A DNA stretch of 9,302 nucleotides from assembly GCA_021647375.1 (NCBI GenBank), contig JAKIUV010000096.1, positions 1 through 9,302 of the forward strand, in the 5' to 3' direction. This document shows positions 6,940-9,302 of the stretch, in pieces (position 1 is the first letter of the stretch; the number at the start of each line of letters is the position of its first letter). The notes under the pieces are model-generated. The model ran no database searches and had not been told where the DNA came from. It saw nothing but the letters and a program-made list of their open reading frames with translations. The position numbers and the translations under genes are program-made. Source of the stretch: Robiginitomaculum sp. Lineage in GTDB: Bacteria > Pseudomonadota > Alphaproteobacteria > Caulobacterales > Maricaulaceae.

Positions 6940-6972
6940 ATAGTTCTTGTTTTGTTCTAATAGTGTGTTATA

Positions 6973-6989
6973 CACTCCATACGGGAGTG
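6973..6989 (+). promoter_or_regulatory. Hairpin covering the comM ribosome site
   Basis: CACTCC (6973-6978) and GGAGTG (6984-6989) form a perfect 6-bp stem with the loop ATACG. The right arm contains most of the GGGAG Shine-Dalgarno of comM, whose ATG is at 6994, so folding would hide it. Immediately upstream is TTATAC (6968-6973), a possible -10 box, with only poor -35 candidates around 6945-6952. Confidence 0.4.
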
Positions 6990-6993
6990 AATT

Positions 6994-7911
6994 ATGGGTG
7001 CTAGAATTTCTACTGTTGCATTTGTCGGAGCCGAGGCACGGTTGGTGGATGTGCAGGTGCAGGTCGCGCCGGGGCGGCAGGCTTTTAATATTGTAGGTTT
7101 GGCAGACAAGGCTGTGGCTGAAAGTAAAGAGCGGGTCATTGCTGCCTTCGCTGCCATGGGCCTGAAACTGCCTCATAAACGTATTGTCATAAATCTTGCG
7201 CCCGCAGATATGCCCAAAGCGGGCGCACATTATGATTTGCCGATTATGCTTGGTTTGATGGCATTGGCGGGGGCGGTGCCGGAAGACGCCATTGCGGGAT
7301 ATGCGGCCATCGGTGAATTGTCGCTGGATGGCACCATTACCGGAGTGCCGGGGGCTTTGCCTGCGGCCATGTGCGCCAACGAGCATGATCTCGGTTTAAT
7401 ATGCCCGGAAGAGAACGGCCCTGAAGCGGCTTGGGCCGGAGACTTGCCAATACTGGCACCGAAAAACCTTATCCAATTGCTCAACGACTTTAAAGGCACA
7501 CAAGTATTGACGCGGCCAGAACCGGGGGAGCTGCTGGAAGTCAAAAGCGGTCTTGATATGCGTGATGTGCGCGGGCAGGAAACCGTTAAGCGAGCTTTGG
7601 AAGTGGCTGCAGCTGGCGGCCATAATATGTTGATGGTTGGGCCGCCGGGGTCTGGTAAGTCCATGTTGGCGGCGCGGATGGCGGGGATATTGCCGCCCTT
7701 GACCGCGCGGGAACTCCTCGATGTCTCAATGATCCATTCCGTTGCCGGATTGCTCGATCGGGGTCAATTATCTCGTGCAAGACCATTTCGTTCGCCGCAT
7801 CATTCGGCGTCTATGGCGGCAATGGTCGGCGGCGGTGTCAAGTTCAGAAGACATGCAAAATTATGCATAGCCAAACAGAATTGTTTATCTTATCTTTCAG
7901 GAGACACATAA
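6994..7911 (+). pseudogene. comM: comM/YifB Mg-chelatase-like ATPase, truncated by transposon insertion
   Basis: ComM is an AAA+ helicase that promotes branch migration during natural transformation; intact members are about 500 residues. Here residues 1-280 are normal: the N-terminal fold (GARISTVAFVGAEARLVDV; INLAPADMPKAGAHYDLPI at about 66-84), the Walker A motif GPPGSGKS (216-223), and RPFRSPHHSASMAAMVGGG (263-281). At the point where family members continue into PGEISLAH and the Walker B motif LFLDELPEF, the frame enters foreign DNA at 7836 and ends 25 codons later (VKFRRHAKL...). Walker B, the sensor motifs and the C-terminal domain are missing, so the product should be inactive. A GGGAG ribosome site lies 6-7 nt before ATG 6994. 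The rest of comM should lie beyond the other end of the inserted element, outside this window. Confidence 0.93.
7836..7860 (+). repeat. Terminal inverted repeat (outer end) of the transposon
   Basis: This 25-bp tip starts TGTCAAGTTCAGAAGACATG. Positions 1-5 and 8-17 match the IRi/IRt type of Tn402-family elements. Its mate at the far end should be the reverse complement, outside this window. Confidence 0.82.
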
Positions 7912-7933
7912 AATAACTAAAAATTGAAAAGAC
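7843..7933 (+). repeat. Three direct copies of a transposase-binding-like core
   Basis: TTCAGAAGAC at 7843-7852, TTCAGGAGAC at 7896-7905 (9/10) and TTGAAAAGAC at 7924-7933 (8/10) lie in the same orientation. The first two also share A-rich 3' flanks (ACATGCAAAA and ACATAAAA, aligned from AC). Multiple spaced sites inside the tip are typical of Tn7 and tni-family ends, where the DDE transposase binds each copy. The third copy is the weakest. Confidence 0.7.
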
Positions 7934-7951
7934 GAACAGAATAAGTAATTA
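7924..7951 (+). promoter_or_regulatory. Promoter-like sequence inside the transposon end
   Basis: TTGAAA (7924-7929) and TAATTA (7946-7951) are 16 bp apart and point toward the ORF at 7970. The -35 element is also the start of the third transposase-binding-like copy, so bound transposase could block transcription. The consensus match is moderate and the region is AT-rich, where chance matches are common. Confidence 0.4.
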
Positions 7952-7969
7952 TCTGTTTCGGTATTAATT

Positions 7970-9298
7970 ATGTCTATTACTTCACCAGATACATTTTTAG
8001 AGTTTGATTATTTACCTAAAGATGGCCGCAAGTCTATTTTATATGAGCATGGCGGTTTTCGAATATCTCCAGCATCCGCAAGGCGTATTGAAATATTATC
8101 GCATTTTTTTATTATTCCTGGTCATGATCCTAGGTTTAAGCATACTCTGCGCCCTGAGGCTTTTAAACGTTGGGTGCCAGTGACAGATCTAAGATTTTTT
8201 GGAGTTGGCAGCAAATATTTGAATGGTCGACAAATTAGTAAGAAACACTTTTGTAATATTCTAAAAGTGCCAAGTATTAAAACTGTAAGTACGCACTCAT
8301 TAAAAATTGATGGCCCTGATTTAAAAATTTTAACAACAGATACTCTTGAAAAAAAAGGTATTATAAGAGACAACGGCGGAAGCGCATTTATAAGAGCTTT
8401 TTCAAATACGCGTGAAATGTATATATCACCTGTAGAATGCGTACGTTTCTTCTTTGCATCGTTCAGCCGCCTAGCGGTTCAAATGCTCTCTACTTGGGAT
8501 ATTGAGACAGCACAAAGTGAACTGTTTGACCAAAGCATGACAGGGTTTATTGATGAAGAAACATTTCAAATAGCGCCAAATCCAACTATTTCGGATGCAG
8601 CTACATCGTTGCAGTTGGCGCTTATATTAACAAGCCCTGATCTGAGGGATATATGGGAAAGTTTTATAAATACACTAAATAGATTGAGACTCACTCCAGA
8701 TCAGTTAACACCAGAAATTACATTCCCTGAGAATTCAAAGTTTTTAGATTTGTCTTATATTCCAGCACGCTGTCATGTGGGGGATGAAGAGCCAAGAATA
8801 GTTTATAGAGTAAGACAAATCTTCAATGATAGGCGGGATATTCCTTTTAAAAACCTAATTGTAGTAAATCCTCATTTTGACTTTAGCCCTTTGTCCCAAG
8901 AGCAGGATACATTTGGAACGCAAGAGTGTGATATAAAGCGGTTGATAAAGGTAAATATTAGAAACACTGGAAGTAATAGCACTAAAAACCCTATAATTTT
9001 TAACGGCCTGCCAGGGTTAGTCGATGCTTTTCCAAAGTTAGCTGATATTAAAGTTCGGATTGAGAAGAAAAAGAAGTTTTATACTCCCAGAAACAAATTT
9101 GTTTCCTCAGGAAAACATGTCGATATACGAGATGTAAGTTCGGCAGACCCTGATGCTACTAATATTGTTCAGAATATGATAGTGTTTAAAATTCTGTGTC
9201 ATTCCAGTAGATTTGCACCAAGGGCAGGCTTTGCTCTAAAAAATAGGAATGACTATTATGACCAAATTACCACACAAGCCCATGGGCTTCGATTTTGA
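7970..9298 (+). CDS. Unidentified 442-aa protein carried by the transposon (weak TnsE-like features)
   Basis: A complete 442-residue frame, AT-rich and unlike the flanking host genes, starting 134 bp from the element tip. The ATG at 7970 has no clear ribosome site. No signal peptide or membrane segment is seen, and no nuclease, helicase or DDE motif is evident. Two segments faintly recall TnsE, the Tn7 target-selection protein: MYISPVECVRFFFASFSRLA (150-169), compared with an I-x-x-x-E-x-x-R-x-x-F helix in TnsE, and the strand-rich RIVYRVRQIFNDRRDIPFKNLIV (276-298) before an acidic linker. A basic patch, VRIEKKKKFYTPRNKF (362-377), could contact DNA. The TnsE reading comes from remembered sequence and is a hypothesis only; a cargo gene, such as one for defence, is equally possible. 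Its last 41 nt overlap the next gene, implying translational coupling. Confidence 0.8.
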   Translation: MSITSPDTFLEFDYLPKDGRKSILYEHGGFRISPASARRIEILSHFFIIPGHDPRFKHTLRPEAFKRWVPVTDLRFFGVGSKYLNGRQISKKHFCNILKVPSIKTVSTHSLKIDGPDLKILTTDTLEKKGIIRDNGGSAFIRAFSNTREMYISPVECVRFFFASFSRLAVQMLSTWDIETAQSELFDQSMTGFIDEETFQIAPNPTISDAATSLQLALILTSPDLRDIWESFINTLNRLRLTPDQLTPEITFPENSKFLDLSYIPARCHVGDEEPRIVYRVRQIFNDRRDIPFKNLIVVNPHFDFSPLSQEQDTFGTQECDIKRLIKVNIRNTGSNSTKNPIIFNGLPGLVDAFPKLADIKVRIEKKKKFYTPRNKFVSSGKHVDIRDVSSADPDATNIVQNMIVFKILCHSSRFAPRAGFALKNRNDYYDQITTQAHGLRF

Positions 9299-9302
9299 TG
9301 AA
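9258..9302 (+). CDS. 5' end of an unidentified gene overlapping the 442-aa ORF (partial)
   Basis: A second frame opens at ATG 9258 inside the end of the preceding gene and runs off the right edge, reading MTKLPHKPMGFDFDE. The site AGGAA (9245-9249) lies 8 nt upstream. An in-frame ATG at 9249 overlaps that site and is less likely to be the start. The overlap with the 442-aa gene suggests one operon and a shared function. Fifteen residues are too few to name a family; a transposition gene or cargo are both possible. Confidence 0.5.
   Translation, partial: MTKLPHKPMGFDFDE

Larger units (their letters stand above)
7836..9302 (+). mobile_element. Left end of a tni-type (Tn402/Tn5053/Tn7-like) transposon inserted in comM
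   Basis: The element begins with TGTCA exactly where comM similarity stops. From that point the DNA is much AT-richer and continues to the right edge. The end agrees with the known Tn402/Tn5053/class 1 integron terminal repeat (TGTCATTTTCAGAAGACG) in TGTCA and in TTCAGAAGAC at the same distance from the tip, giving 15 of the first 17 positions. Only this end and the first genes are visible; no transposase (tniA), ATPase (tniB), TniQ or integrase gene is in the window. The flanking 5 bp, GGCGG (7831-7835), are the expected target duplication. AbaR islands of Acinetobacter, on a Tn6019/Tn6022-type tni backbone, are known to use comM in the same way. Confidence 0.85.

Noticed and set aside
7836..9302. 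Class 1 integron
   Set aside because: The tip resembles an integron IR, but no intI1, attI or attC site is visible; the tni-family transposon label is as far as the sequence allows.
1..9302. CRISPR array, tRNA or rRNA gene
   Set aside because: No regularly spaced direct repeats of CRISPR type, cloverleaf-like segments or rRNA-like stretches were seen on either strand.

Overview
The window looks like chromosome of a Gram-negative bacterium, most likely an alphaproteobacterium. The lineage is inferred from the general character of the GlpK, GlpD and ComM proteins and the moderate-to-high GC of the core genes; no rRNA or other marker is present to fix it. From about 7836 to the right edge the DNA becomes clearly AT-richer and its codon use changes. 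That point is a sharp junction with a mobile element.

Layout. 1-42 holds the first codons of a leftward gene running off the window. 67-116 is a 25-bp tandem repeat. 190-711 encodes a secreted MORN-repeat protein behind a near-consensus promoter. 791-2167 is an SLC13/DASS dicarboxylate-type transporter, followed closely by a small unrecognised ORF (2179-2604). 2630-2763 is a nested palindromic intergenic repeat. 2780-4237 (minus) is glycerol kinase glpK. 4344-5435 (plus) is a proline-rich lipoprotein of the serine beta-lactamase/esterase fold, and 5458-6939 is aerobic glycerol-3-phosphate dehydrogenase glpD. 6994 begins comM (Mg-chelatase-like AAA+ ATPase), cut after 842 nt.

The glycerol genes make one functional unit: GlpK phosphorylates glycerol and GlpD oxidises glycerol 3-phosphate into the quinone pool. 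The lipoprotein hydrolase between them may feed the pathway from an envelope or extracellular ester, but this is inference from position. No glpF or glpR is visible.

The main discovery is at the right end. comM is broken at its conserved Gly-Gly-Gly codons by a terminus beginning TGTCA at 7836, which closely resembles the terminal inverted repeat of Tn402/Tn5053 (tni) transposons and class 1 integrons. Two further copies of the core TTCAGAAGAC lie inside the end (7896 and 7924), as expected for transposase-binding sites, and a promoter-like sequence overlaps the innermost one. Inward from this end are an undescribed 442-aa protein with faint TnsE-like features and the start of an overlapping, probably co-translated gene. 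This parallels the comM-inserted AbaR islands of Acinetobacter, here apparently in an unrelated host and with different end-proximal genes.
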